A DNA stretch of 40,296 nt from Candidatus Brevifilum fermentans (GCA_945877125.1 CAMCQT010000034.1:1-40296); one strand, 5' to 3'. Shown: positions 6,211 through 14,371, counted from the stretch's first letter. Translations and numbers: made by a program. Notes: generated by a model from the letters alone, not told the origin.

Positions 6211-9200
6211 ATGAACATCACACTAAAAATCAACGGCATAGATCACAGCATTGATACCGCCCCATCCACCACCCTGCTCGCCGCCCTGCGCGGACTTGGC
6301 TTTCACGGAGTCAAGTTTGGCGATGAAGACGGGCTGAGCGGCTCGGATACCATTTTGCTGGACGGCACACCCGTCAATGCGGGGTCGCTGCTGGCGGCTC
6401 AGGCAGAAGGTCACAGCGTAGCCACCATTGAAGCCCTCGGCGAGCACCCCGCTCAAGGCTGGAAAACGACCGACGGTTTACATCCGCTGCAAAAGGCTTT
6501 TATCGAGACGGGCGCCATCCAATGCGGATATTGCACGCCCGCGCAAATTCTCGCCGCCAAATCTTTGCTGGAGAAAAATCCGAACCCCAGCGAGGCGGAA
6601 GTGCGCGAGGCGATCTCTGGCGTGTTGTGCCGTTGCACGGGCTATCTCAAACCTGTGCAGGCTGTGTTGAAGGCGGCGGCGGAAATGAGAGGGAGAGAGC
6701 AGTTATCAGTAAGCAGTAATCAGTCACCCATTGACTCAACTTCGCCTGTAGACGAAAAACTGATCACTGATGACTGGTCACTGATTACGACAAAGGTCGC
6801 TCCAAAGATCATCCTCGCCCCCAACGCAAATGGATACCAAACCGTCGGCAAGTCAGAAATCAAAGTGGACGCGGTCAAGTTGGCGCAGGGCAAGCCCGCC
6901 TTCGCCGCCGATTTTGAAAAGCGCGGATTGCTGCACGCCAAAGTTTTGCTCTCGCCGCACGCGCACGCGCTCATCAAAAAAATTGACACCAGCAAAGCCA
7001 AAGCCCTCGAAGGCGTTGCCGCCGTGCTGACCTGGCAGGACATTCCGCGTGTGGTCTACTCGACGGCGGGACAGTCTGACCCGATCCCAGGTCCGCTGGA
7101 TACTTTTTCGCTCGATTACAAAGTGCGCTTCGTCGGCGACCGCGTGGCATTCGTCGCCGCCGAAACTGTCGAAATTGCGGAGAAGGCGCTTTCGCTGATT
7201 GAAGTGGAGTACGAAATTCTGCCCGCGATTTTTGACTCGCGCGAATCGATGACCAGCTCGATTCAGATTCACGACGAGCCTGAGTTTGTCAACTTTGCCG
7301 ATTCTGACCCGAAAAAGAATCTGGCGGCGGAAATCCGCATTGACATTGGCGATGTGGAAAAAGGTTTCGCCGAAGCCGATGAAATTTTTGAAGACGAATA
7401 CGAAGTGCCGAAGGTTCAGCAGGCGCACATCGAGCCGCATGTGGCGGTCACCTACTGGGATGAGGATGACCGACTGGTGATTCGCACCTCGACCCAGGTT
7501 CCGTTCCACGTCCGCAGAATGCTCGCCCCTGTGCTGGGACTACCCATCAAGCGGATTCGCGTCATCAAGCCGCGGGTCGGCGGCGGATTCGGCGGCAAGC
7601 AGGAAGTTCTGATGGAAGACGTTGCCGCGCACCTGACGATTGCCACCAAACAGCCCGTGCTGTACGAATACACCCGCGAAGAGGAATTTATCGCCGCGCG
7701 CTCGCGCCACCCCATGCGAATCAAAATGAAGACGGGCGTGAAGAAAGACGGCACAATCACCGCCAACGCCATGTACGCCCTCTCGGACACAGGCGCAAAT
7801 GGCGCGCACGCGCTGACGGTGACAGGCAACACAGGTCACAAGGCAATGGCGTTGTATGTCGGCGATGGCGAATATCGCAAATCACCCAACATCCGTTTTT
7901 ATGCCGATATTGTTTACACCAACACACCGCCCTCTGGCGCGTATCGCGGATACGGCGTGCCGCAAGGCTACTGGCCCCTTGACCGTCACATGGAAAAAAT
8001 CGCGCGCGCCATGGGCTTCGACCCGATTGACTTCCGCTTGAAGAACGCAATTCACGCCGGCGAATATCATCCATTTTCAATAGCATGGAACGAAGGACGC
8101 GAGCCACGCCCTGAGATTATCCAAACTGTCGGCTTGGAACAATGCGTAGCGCAAGGTCGCGCCGCAATCGGCTGGGACGATAAATATGGGAATGAGGAAT
8201 GGCGAATTTCTGGGTCAAAAGTCAAAGGTCAAAAGTCAGGTGAGACCTTTGACATTCGACCTTCGACCAAAAGAAAAGGCATCGGCATCGCCCTCGCCAT
8301 GCAAGGCACAGCCATCCCCTATTTGGATATGGGCGGCGCATCGATCAAGATGAACGACGACGGCTCGTTCAACCTGCTGGTCGGTGCAACCGACCTAGGC
8401 ACGGGTTCGGATACCGTCCTCGCGCAAATGGCGGCGGAAGTGTTGGGCGTGCCTATCGAAGATATGATTACCTATTCCTCCGACACCGACTTCACCCCAT
8501 TCGACAAAGGCGCGTACGCTTCTTCCACAACCTATATTTCAGGCACAGCCGCTACAAATGCCGCAAAAATTGTAGCGGAGCGAATCAAAATCCGTGCGGC
8601 GCGGATGTTCGGCGAAGTGTTTGCAGGCTTGAAGGTTGAACCTGCCGACCTGAAACTTGCCAACCGCATGGTGATTGCGCCAAATGGCGAAACCATCCCG
8701 CTGACCGAAATTGCGCTCGACAGCCTGCACAGAAATAATCAGGAACAAATTATGGGCGTGGCAAGTTATGTTTCGCCCGTGTCGCCTCCGCCGTTTGCGG
8801 CGCAGTTTGCCGAAGTGACTGTGGACATGGAAACGGGTCAAGTCACGGTGGACAGGCTCGTCATGGCGGTTGATTCTGGAATCATCATCAACCCCGTCAC
8901 GGCTTCGGGCCAAATAGAAGGCGGCATGACTCAAGCCCTCGGTTACGCCGTTTGCGAAGAAATGCGCTACGACGAAAAAGGCTCCGCCCTCGAACGCGAC
9001 TTCGACCGCTATCACATCTTCCGCGCCGATGAAATGCCTGAGTTGGAAACCATCTTTGTCGAAACATTTGAGCCGAGTCATCCGTTTGGGGTTAAGGCTG
9101 TGGCGGAAATCCCAATGGATGGAGTCGCTCCCGCTGTTGGCAATGCCATTCTCGACGCGGTTGGCGCAAGCATCAACGACAACCCTGCCACGCCTGAAAA

Positions 9201-9228
9201 AGTGTGGCGGGCGATGAAGAATAAATAA
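6211..9228 (+). CDS. Fused 2Fe-2S/molybdopterin hydroxylase subunit, XdhD (YgfN)-like
   Basis: This 1005 aa protein joins the small Fe-S subunit and the large molybdopterin subunit of a xanthine dehydrogenase-type hydroxylase. Residues 1-160 carry two ferredoxin-like regions. The second is intact (C105GYC108 and C140RC142). The first, which normally has four cysteines in a GCxxGxCGxC loop, has none: the matching stretch is VKFGDEDGLSGSDTILLDG and the fourth position is VNAGSLL. Recalled E. coli XdhD looks similar there. Residues about 200-1005 form the molybdenum domain, with GGGFGGKQ, GAYRGYGVPQG (near 576) and the catalytic glutamate E966 in GVKAVAEI. The linker 164-193 is encoded by a TCAGT palindrome and residues 668-686 by a GGTCAAA palindrome, both in frame. 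AAGGAG precedes the ATG. The substrate may be a purine or other heterocycle. Confidence 0.88.
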   Translation: MNITLKINGIDHSIDTAPSTTLLAALRGLGFHGVKFGDEDGLSGSDTILLDGTPVNAGSLLAAQAEGHSVATIEALGEHPAQGWKTTDGLHPLQKAFIETGAIQCGYCTPAQILAAKSLLEKNPNPSEAEVREAISGVLCRCTGYLKPVQAVLKAAAEMRGREQLSVSSNQSPIDSTSPVDEKLITDDWSLITTKVAPKIILAPNANGYQTVGKSEIKVDAVKLAQGKPAFAADFEKRGLLHAKVLLSPHAHALIKKIDTSKAKALEGVAAVLTWQDIPRVVYSTAGQSDPIPGPLDTFSLDYKVRFVGDRVAFVAAETVEIAEKALSLIEVEYEILPAIFDSRESMTSSIQIHDEPEFVNFADSDPKKNLAAEIRIDIGDVEKGFAEADEIFEDEYEVPKVQQAHIEPHVAVTYWDEDDRLVIRTSTQVPFHVRRMLAPVLGLPIKRIRVIKPRVGGGFGGKQEVLMEDVAAHLTIATKQPVLYEYTREEEFIAARSRHPMRIKMKTGVKKDGTITANAMYALSDTGANGAHALTVTGNTGHKAMALYVGDGEYRKSPNIRFYADIVYTNTPPSGAYRGYGVPQGYWPLDRHMEKIARAMGFDPIDFRLKNAIHAGEYHPFSIAWNEGREPRPEIIQTVGLEQCVAQGRAAIGWDDKYGNEEWRISGSKVKGQKSGETFDIRPSTKRKGIGIALAMQGTAIPYLDMGGASIKMNDDGSFNLLVGATDLGTGSDTVLAQMAAEVLGVPIEDMITYSSDTDFTPFDKGAYASSTTYISGTAATNAAKIVAERIKIRAARMFGEVFAGLKVEPADLKLANRMVIAPNGETIPLTEIALDSLHRNNQEQIMGVASYVSPVSPPPFAAQFAEVTVDMETGQVTVDRLVMAVDSGIIINPVTASGQIEGGMTQALGYAVCEEMRYDEKGSALERDFDRYHIFRADEMPELETIFVETFEPSHPFGVKAVAEIPMDGVAPAVGNAILDAVGASINDNPATPEKVWRAMKNK
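6700..6788. repeat. TCAGT palindromic element within the XdhD-like gene
   Basis: The left arm (6700-6726) consists of CAGTTATCAGTAAGCAGTAAT-type units and the right arm (6758-6788) of their reverse complements (CTGATCACTGATGACTGGTC type). About 30 bp separate the arms. The whole 89 bp is read in frame and encodes the linker between the Fe-S and molybdenum domains. Confidence 0.8.
8213..8268. repeat. GGTCAAA palindromic element within the XdhD-like gene
   Basis: The left arm 8213-8237 (GGTCAAAAGTCAAAGGTC type) and right arm 8244-8268 (GACCTTTGACATTCGACC type) are reverse-complementary with a few mismatches around a 6 bp loop. The element is in frame and encodes SKVKGQKSGETFDIRPSTK, a hydrophilic insert in the molybdenum domain. 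Confidence 0.8.
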
Positions 9229-9229
9229 T

Positions 9230-9285
9230 AAACATCGGAAGCCTGTTTTGAAACACAGTCAGTTTCGGAAGGGCTTCCGATGTTT
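9230..9285. terminator. Perfect 14 bp inverted repeat between XdhD-like and HD-GYP genes
   Basis: AAACATCGGAAGCC (9230-9243) pairs exactly with GGCTTCCGATGTTT (9272-9285). It starts 2 bp after the XdhD-like stop codon and resembles an intrinsic terminator, though only CATTTT follows the right arm. The right arm contains the ATG at 9280 of the next gene, so it could also hide that start codon in the mRNA. Confidence 0.6.
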
Positions 9286-10965
9286 CATTTTGCAATGAAC
9301 ATATCAGAGATCTACTACCTTGCTCCCTATTTGGGTTCCCTTGGATTATCGCTCGGGGTTTTCGTCTTTGCCTTGAGCAAGCGCGGAGCGCCTGGAACGG
9401 TCTCATATCTCTGGTATGTGGGAGGGCAAACCCTGTGGATTTTTGGTTTTATCATGGGAATGATAAGCCCAACCTTGGAAAGCAAAATATTCTGGGAGGA
9501 TTTTCAATATATAGCGATGATATTAATAGTGATTGCCGTTCCGGTTTTTGCGATTAAATACGCCGACTATAAAATCCGCTACCCGCAACTGTTGTTCCTG
9601 CTTTCACTAATCGTTCCGACAATTTTCATAGCCCTGCTGGCAACCAACAGCTTAAATCATCTGATCTATTCCAACCCGCATTTACAGCCTACTTATTTTT
9701 TTCAAAAACTCGATTACACCAACACGCCTTTCGTGTTGGCATACGCGGCATACAGTTATCTGATTTTATTTCTGGGAATCACCCTGCTCCTTCGGCGGTT
9801 GATACACCCTTACGAGCTGTATCGCTCGCAAACTGCGATCATCATCATTGGTTTTCTCATACCTATTACGGGAACAATCTTAACGCTCCTGAATGTTTTA
9901 CCCGCGAATCAGCCCGATCCAACCGCTTTTACAACAGCCATAGGAAATGTGATCATTGCATGGGGTTTGTATCGCTTCCGTATTTTTGAGATCACTCCCA
10001 TCGGACGAGATAAAGTCTTTGATGCCATGGCTGAGCCGGTGGTAATCCTCGACAATAAAAATTTGATCGTGGATGCAAACATATCCATGCTGGAATTGCT
10101 GGGAAAAAAATCAGGAGAGGTCATCGGCGAATCTGCCAAAGAAATATTCGCCGATTTTCCAATCCCGATCAAACAATACATGCAGGTATCCTACGCACGA
10201 GCCGAAGCCACCTTCGTCGTTGGCAACATAAACGTCTATTACGAATTGACCGTCTGGCCGCTTTACAATGAACGCAAAGAGATGACTGGGCGTATTTATA
10301 TTTCGCACGATATTACTGTGCAAAAAGAACTCGAACGGGAACTCCGCAAACTTAACTCAGAATTGGAAGACCGCGTCCGCGCCCGTACATGGGAACTGGC
10401 GGAAGCCTACGACACCACGCTTGAAGGTTGGGCGCGCGCACTCGAACTACGCGACAAGGAAACAGAAGGACATTCCCGCCGCGTTACAGCTATCACTTTA
10501 AAGGTAGCCCGCTCGATGAAAATTTCTGAAGAAGATATTGAGCATATCCGCCGTGGCGCAATTCTGCATGACATTGGCAAAATGAGTGTCCCCGATGAAA
10601 TTTTACACAAGCCAGACAAACTAACCGACCAGGAACGTGAGATTGTCAAAGAACATCCTTATACTGCCTATAAATTGCTTTCCCCAATTCCTTTTCTCAA
10701 AAAAGCGTTGGAGATTCCCTACTCACATCATGAAAAATGGGACGGCACGGGCTATCCGCAGGGAATAAAAGGGAATGACATTCCCCTGGCTGCGCGCATC
10801 TTCGCTGTTGCAGATGTGTGGGATGCCATCGGTTCAAACCGCCCTTATAACAAGGCGTGGCCGCGCGAGAAAATGATCTCGCACCTTGTGGAGCAGTCAG
10901 GTAAACACTTCGACCCGATCATCGTAAATATATTTTTAGGATTGATAGAAAAAGGCGAGATATAA
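9280..10965 (+). CDS. Membrane 7TM-PAS-HD-GYP protein (putative c-di-GMP phosphodiesterase)
   Basis: This is a membrane sensor of 561 aa. About seven hydrophobic segments (residues 8-230) match the 7TM region found at the N-terminus of some histidine kinases. A PAS-like domain (about 248-345, MAEPVVILDNKNLIVDANIS) and a short coiled coil (about 346-385) follow. The HD-GYP domain (about 390-561) has the HD pair in LHDIGKMSVPDEIL (H430-D431) and HHEKWDGTGYPQG (from H483). HD-GYP domains typically hydrolyse cyclic di-GMP. The ATG at 9280 has GGAAGGG 6 bp upstream but lies inside a strong inverted repeat; the ATG at 9295 is an alternative with no clear Shine-Dalgarno. The ligand of the 7TM/PAS part is unknown. 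Confidence 0.88.
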   Translation: MFHFAMNISEIYYLAPYLGSLGLSLGVFVFALSKRGAPGTVSYLWYVGGQTLWIFGFIMGMISPTLESKIFWEDFQYIAMILIVIAVPVFAIKYADYKIRYPQLLFLLSLIVPTIFIALLATNSLNHLIYSNPHLQPTYFFQKLDYTNTPFVLAYAAYSYLILFLGITLLLRRLIHPYELYRSQTAIIIIGFLIPITGTILTLLNVLPANQPDPTAFTTAIGNVIIAWGLYRFRIFEITPIGRDKVFDAMAEPVVILDNKNLIVDANISMLELLGKKSGEVIGESAKEIFADFPIPIKQYMQVSYARAEATFVVGNINVYYELTVWPLYNERKEMTGRIYISHDITVQKELERELRKLNSELEDRVRARTWELAEAYDTTLEGWARALELRDKETEGHSRRVTAITLKVARSMKISEEDIEHIRRGAILHDIGKMSVPDEILHKPDKLTDQEREIVKEHPYTAYKLLSPIPFLKKALEIPYSHHEKWDGTGYPQGIKGNDIPLAARIFAVADVWDAIGSNRPYNKAWPREKMISHLVEQSGKHFDPIIVNIFLGLIEKGEI

Positions 10966-11027
10966 TCAGCAAGATTAAATTTCAATCACCCGCAAATTCT
11001 CACGCATATTTTGAGGACTCAAATAAA

Positions 11028-12371
11028 ATGCCCGATCAAACTTACGTCATAGGACATGTCAACCCCGATACTGATTCCATTGCCTCGGCAATGGGCTACG
11101 CCTGGCTTTTGCGTGAACGCGACGGGATCAACGCCATCGCTGCGCGCGCGGGCGCACTCAACCCACAAACATCGTACGTGCTAAAAACCCTCGGACTTGA
11201 AGCCCCTATCCTGTTGACAGATGCCTCACCACGTTTTGAATCGGTCATGCGCCGCCTCGACACCATCCGACCAGATTCGCAGCTCGGACTCGCCTGGACG
11301 CTTGCCAGCAAAACAGGTGGCGTTGCCCCAGTTGTCGGCGAAGACGGCAAACCATACGGAATCATCAACGGCATGAGCATGTTCAAATACTTCACCGATA
11401 CGCTGGGACCACGCCCCGGAGATACCACCGTGCGCGAGATGATGTCTGCGCCATGCAAGGATGCCACCGATACCACCGTCCCAAAGTATGTAGCCACAGC
11501 GCACATCCGCGATTCGCTGAACAAAATTCTACGGGATGAATTCAACGATTGTTGGGTCGTTGATGAACATGGCGTTTATGTCGGCATCGCAAATCAACGT
11601 GAAATTCTCAACCCGCCGCGATTAAAGATCATCCTTGTAGACCACAATGAACCGCGCCAAGCCATTGCCGCACTTGAAGAAGCAGAACTGATTGAAATAT
11701 TAGATCATCACCGGCTCGGTAATCCATACACACATCAACCGATCCGCTTTACGGTAGATACAGTCGGATCAACATCAACACTGGTGACGGAACTAACCGC
11801 CGAGGCAGGACTCTCCATGCCGCCCGCGCTGGCAGGCACGCTTCTCGCTGGACTGTTGGCTGATACGCTCATCCTGACATCTCCCACCACCACACCGCGC
11901 GACAAAGCCGCCGCCGAGCGGTTATCCCGCTGGGCATTTGTCGGCGGAAGTCCGCTCAAAGGCGAAACAGTCGAAACGTATGGCAAAGCCGTACTCAGCG
12001 CAGGCGCAGGGCTCTCCAACCGCGACGCAAAAGATGTGGTCAGCACAGACATCAAACCCTTCGAAGGCGGCGGATTCAAATTTGCCGTTGCCCAAGCCGA
12101 AGTGACAGATATCCTACAACTCACTGAACACCTTGAACCGCTCCAAACTGCGCTCAACGACCTGCGCGACAAACGCGGACTTGATTTCGCCATGTTGCTG
12201 GTCACCGATGTGGTTCGGGGCACAAGCCGCCTGCTGGTCACATCAAACTTGCCATCCATCCTAGACGACCTGCCTTATCCCCCGCTCCCCGACGGCACAC
12301 GCGACGCCCAAGGCGTAGTTTCAAGAAAGAAACAATTACTACCTGCCATACTGGGATTGTTGGAACGTTAA
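11028..12371 (+). CDS. ppaC: Family II (Mn-dependent) inorganic pyrophosphatase with CBS region
   Basis: This DHH-superfamily enzyme hydrolyses pyrophosphate to two phosphates in the cytoplasm. The metal ligands are visible: H10, D14 and D16 in GHVNPDTDSIAS, D205 in DHNEPRQ and D226-H-H in ILDHHRLGN. The C-terminal DHHA2 domain ends with the SRKKQLLPAI substrate-binding motif. Between the first and second metal motifs (about residues 70-195) lie two CBS-like stretches, PVVGEDGKPYGIINGMSM and CWVVDEHGVYVGIANQREIL. These make it a CBS-PPase, a group regulated by adenine nucleotides. At 447 aa it lacks the extra DRTGG domain of the longest members. A GAGGA Shine-Dalgarno lies upstream. It appears to be transcribed alone and is followed by a terminator-like hairpin. 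Confidence 0.92.
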   Translation: MPDQTYVIGHVNPDTDSIASAMGYAWLLRERDGINAIAARAGALNPQTSYVLKTLGLEAPILLTDASPRFESVMRRLDTIRPDSQLGLAWTLASKTGGVAPVVGEDGKPYGIINGMSMFKYFTDTLGPRPGDTTVREMMSAPCKDATDTTVPKYVATAHIRDSLNKILRDEFNDCWVVDEHGVYVGIANQREILNPPRLKIILVDHNEPRQAIAALEEAELIEILDHHRLGNPYTHQPIRFTVDTVGSTSTLVTELTAEAGLSMPPALAGTLLAGLLADTLILTSPTTTPRDKAAAERLSRWAFVGGSPLKGETVETYGKAVLSAGAGLSNRDAKDVVSTDIKPFEGGGFKFAVAQAEVTDILQLTEHLEPLQTALNDLRDKRGLDFAMLLVTDVVRGTSRLLVTSNLPSILDDLPYPPLPDGTRDAQGVVSRKKQLLPAILGLLER

Positions 12372-12435
12372 GTCCTTCTCTACCAAATAGCGGGAATTTT
12401 TTATTGGCAACCACAGTCTTGAAAAATCTACACGC

Positions 12436-12472
12436 AACACCTTCCATCTTTTTTAGGGAGGTGGTGTTTTTT
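12436..12472 (+). terminator. Terminator-like hairpin after ppaC
   Basis: AACACC (12436-12441) pairs with GGTGTT (12463-12468), extended weakly by TTCC opposite GGGAGG, and is followed by a run of Ts. The position 65 bp after the ppaC stop fits an intrinsic terminator, though the stem is short. Confidence 0.5.
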
Positions 12473-12611
12473 GAAAACTAGCCAGTCTATTAGCCACTTA
12501 TATCCGTCACGATGCGGTTATTACGGTAAAATGGATATATGATTATTTGCACTAAAACCATGTCCAATCCCAATGTCAGCACCTGTGTCAATCAGAGTAA
12601 GGCGACCATTT

Positions 12612-12938
12612 ATGAGCGATGATATCGTCTATTTAAACCATATCTTCGCCGCCATGGAACAGATAGACCGTTACACGCGAGGAATGTCTGAAAGTGAATT
12701 TCTCTCCCGCGCCATGGTACAGGATGCTGTTGTGCGCCAGATCGAAATCATCGGGGAAGCTGCCTGCTGCATTTCAGTTGAATTTCAGAATGAGCACCCA
12801 AAATTACAATGGGATAACATAGCGGGTATTCGAAAAAAGATCATCCCTGAAAGTTTTAATATTAACCTTGTCAATGTTTGGAACACCGTGCAAGACGACC
12901 TGCCACTCCACAAACAAGCCCTCAAAAAACTTTTGTAA
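12612..12938 (+). CDS. HepT-like (DUF86) HEPN protein with a lost catalytic histidine, orphan
   Basis: This 108 aa protein matches the HepT/DUF86 family, RNase toxins that work with MntA antitoxins. The family landmarks are there: VRQIEIIGEA, then WDNIAGIRKKIIPESFNINLVNVWNTVQDDLP, equivalent to the usual WxxIxGMRNRLIHGYFxVDxxxVWxTVxxDLP. The catalytic R-x4-H motif has become R74-KKII-P79, so the essential histidine is missing. No MNT gene lies beside it. It therefore looks like an inactive remnant or a repurposed protein. The ATG at 12612 is used because family homology begins there; an ATG at 12573 would add 13 unrelated residues. A partner gene could have been lost from the preceding 240 bp, where nothing recognisable remains. 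Confidence 0.72.
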   Translation: MSDDIVYLNHIFAAMEQIDRYTRGMSESEFLSRAMVQDAVVRQIEIIGEAACCISVEFQNEHPKLQWDNIAGIRKKIIPESFNINLVNVWNTVQDDLPLHKQALKKLL

Positions 12939-13088
12939 GCGGCATTTACAAAGTACCCAACCAAAACATTATTTTTTTACTTATATTTTTGAACCTAAAA
13001 GTTTAGAAATTTATGCGATAAGCAGTAATCATACCTGTCGCGCCATGCCTTTACGCATCACAAGCGCGTGAACGCCAGAAAGAACCCC

Positions 13089-13421
13089 ATGAACAAAATT
13101 CCAAATTCCCAATTGATCGAAAACGACATTCCCCACCTACATGCAAGCTGGAAAAAAATTGAACCCTTTGCAATCACCTTTGACGGCTACAAACATTGGG
13201 GTTCCTTCAAAAAATGCCGCGAAGTGGCCGAGGAAGGCGTTAAGTTATATCGTGGGCAACAGGAACTCACACAATCTCTGACCGACCTGCGTACCTGCCT
13301 CTTCTTCGAGTCTCGGCGCTGGAAACATTATGAAAAAAGCCCCTCCAAAAAAGGCATGGAGTACGTTCATATCTTAATTGAAGCGATCCGTGTGCGTGTG
13401 CTTGCGAAGGAAATTGGGTAA
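13089..13421 (+). CDS. Hypothetical protein, 110 aa
   Basis: The product is not recognised. It is charged and soluble, with no signal peptide, membrane segment or cysteine motif beyond isolated cysteines. The middle (ITFDGYKHWGSFKKCREVAEEG) and C-terminal part (KKGMEYVHILIEAIRVRVLAKEIG) look alpha-helical. A weak GAAAGAA Shine-Dalgarno precedes the ATG at 13089; a GTG at 13068 would extend it by 7 residues. It lies between the degenerate HepT gene and xdhC, on the same strand, and may be a small accessory gene. Confidence 0.5.
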   Translation: MNKIPNSQLIENDIPHLHASWKKIEPFAITFDGYKHWGSFKKCREVAEEGVKLYRGQQELTQSLTDLRTCLFFESRRWKHYEKSPSKKGMEYVHILIEAIRVRVLAKEIG

Positions 13422-13475
13422 AATTTTATACGCCTGACCCAAAATTATCCGCAAGACAAATGAGCGAATAACATC

Positions 13476-14270
13476 ATGAAATCCATTTATCAATCCCTTG
13501 CCGAAATTGAAAAAAATAACGAATCTGCCGCGTTATGCGTAGTGACGAGCAGTGAAGGTTCCACGCCGAGACATGTGAGCAGCAAAATGCTCGTCTTTCC
13601 TGACGGACATTTTATTGGTACAGTGGGCGGCGGAGAAGTTGAACAGCGCGTAATTAATGAAGCAAAGATGGCGCTGGACGATGGTCGTCCGCGCCTTTTG
13701 CATTACAACATGGTTGACCCATCGCGCGGTGATCCTGGCACATGCGGAGGTCAGGTGGAGGTATTTGTGGAACCGATTCTTCCCGCCCCGCTGATCGTAG
13801 TGATCGGCGCGGGGCATGTGGGCAAAGCAGTTGTTCACCTGGCAAAATGGCTGGGATTCCGTGTGGCGGCGAGTGATGACCGCGCAGAGTTTTGCAATGC
13901 TGATTCACTGCCAGAAGCGGATGCATATTATCCCGTGACAATGGATGAACTCCCCAAGCACATCAAAATTGACAAACGCACGGTTCTTATCTTAACCACA
14001 AGAGGATCAGCTACCGACGCGGCGGGTCTTTCGCCTTTGCTTGATTCCCCTGCGGGATACATCGGCGTGATTGGGTCAAAACGCAGGTGGGCAACCACGG
14101 TGAAAGCGTTGAAAGAGCAAGGTGTCAGTGAAGAAAAGATTGCCAAAGTCCACTCACCCATTGGACTGGAGTTGAATGCCGAAACCCCCGAAGAAATTGC
14201 GGTCAGTATTCTGGCTGAAGTAATGATGATTAAAGAACGGGGAACGGGAAAGTCGATGAAAGGGCAGTGA
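13476..14270 (+). CDS. xdhC: XdhC/CoxI-family molybdenum cofactor maturation protein
   Basis: XdhC-type proteins bind the molybdenum cofactor, protect its sulfurated form and deliver it to xanthine dehydrogenase-type enzymes. The N-terminal domain (about 1-105) shows VTSSEGSTPRHVSSKMLVFPDG and GTVGGGEVEQRV, plus the conserved DPGTCGGQVEVFVEPI. The C-terminal Rossmann domain carries VVIGAGHVGKAVVHLAKWLG, GYIGVIGSKRR and HSPIGLELNAETPEEIAVSILAE, all typical. It presumably matures the XdhD-like enzyme at 6211, about 4 kb upstream. The TGA lies inside a CAGTGATCAGT repeat, which also encodes the last residues. Confidence 0.9.
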   Translation: MKSIYQSLAEIEKNNESAALCVVTSSEGSTPRHVSSKMLVFPDGHFIGTVGGGEVEQRVINEAKMALDDGRPRLLHYNMVDPSRGDPGTCGGQVEVFVEPILPAPLIVVIGAGHVGKAVVHLAKWLGFRVAASDDRAEFCNADSLPEADAYYPVTMDELPKHIKIDKRTVLILTTRGSATDAAGLSPLLDSPAGYIGVIGSKRRWATTVKALKEQGVSEEKIAKVHSPIGLELNAETPEEIAVSILAEVMMIKERGTGKSMKGQ

Positions 14271-14286
14271 TCAGTGATCAGTAATC
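14264..14286. repeat. TCAGT repeat overlapping the xdhC stop codon
   Basis: CAGTGATCAGTGATCAGTAA-type tandem units start within the last codons of xdhC, so the TGA stop is part of the repeat. This is the third occurrence of the TCAGT family in the window. Confidence 0.75.
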
Positions 14287-14293
14287 GAAGTAA

Positions 14294-14371
14294 AACCCCG
14301 AAGGGGTGGAATGATTATAGAATTGAAATCATCGCTTCATTAACAACCCCGAAGGGGTGAAATAATTATAG
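14294..14371 (+). repeat. Two direct copies of an AACCCCGAAGGGGTG repeat
   Basis: Units at 14294-14320 and 14345-14371 share the pattern AACCCCGAAGGGGTG, two variable bases, then ATNATTATAG, with a 51 bp period. CCCC-GAA-GGGG forms a tight hairpin. Further copies lie at 38270-38422. They sit in the 309 bp gap between xdhC and the SPFH gene. Confidence 0.85.

Noticed and set aside
6301-6390. Sequencing error explaining the missing cysteines in the XdhD-like gene
   Set aside because: The reading frame and neighbouring residues fit the family on both sides and all four positions are changed, as in recalled E. coli XdhD; random error is unlikely.
6853-7509. A 218-codon open frame antisense to the XdhD-like gene
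   Set aside because: It lies inside a well-supported gene and shows no family features.
8539-9081. A 180-codon open frame antisense to the XdhD-like gene
   Set aside because: It is another shadow frame within conserved molybdenum-domain sequence.
12372-12611. An intact MNT antitoxin gene next to the HepT-like gene
   Set aside because: No GS-x10-DxD motif or open frame is found in the interval.
14294-14371. Possible CRISPR array
   Set aside because: Only two units of 27 bp with a 24 bp gap occur, the same unit is found in both orientations elsewhere, and there are no cas genes.
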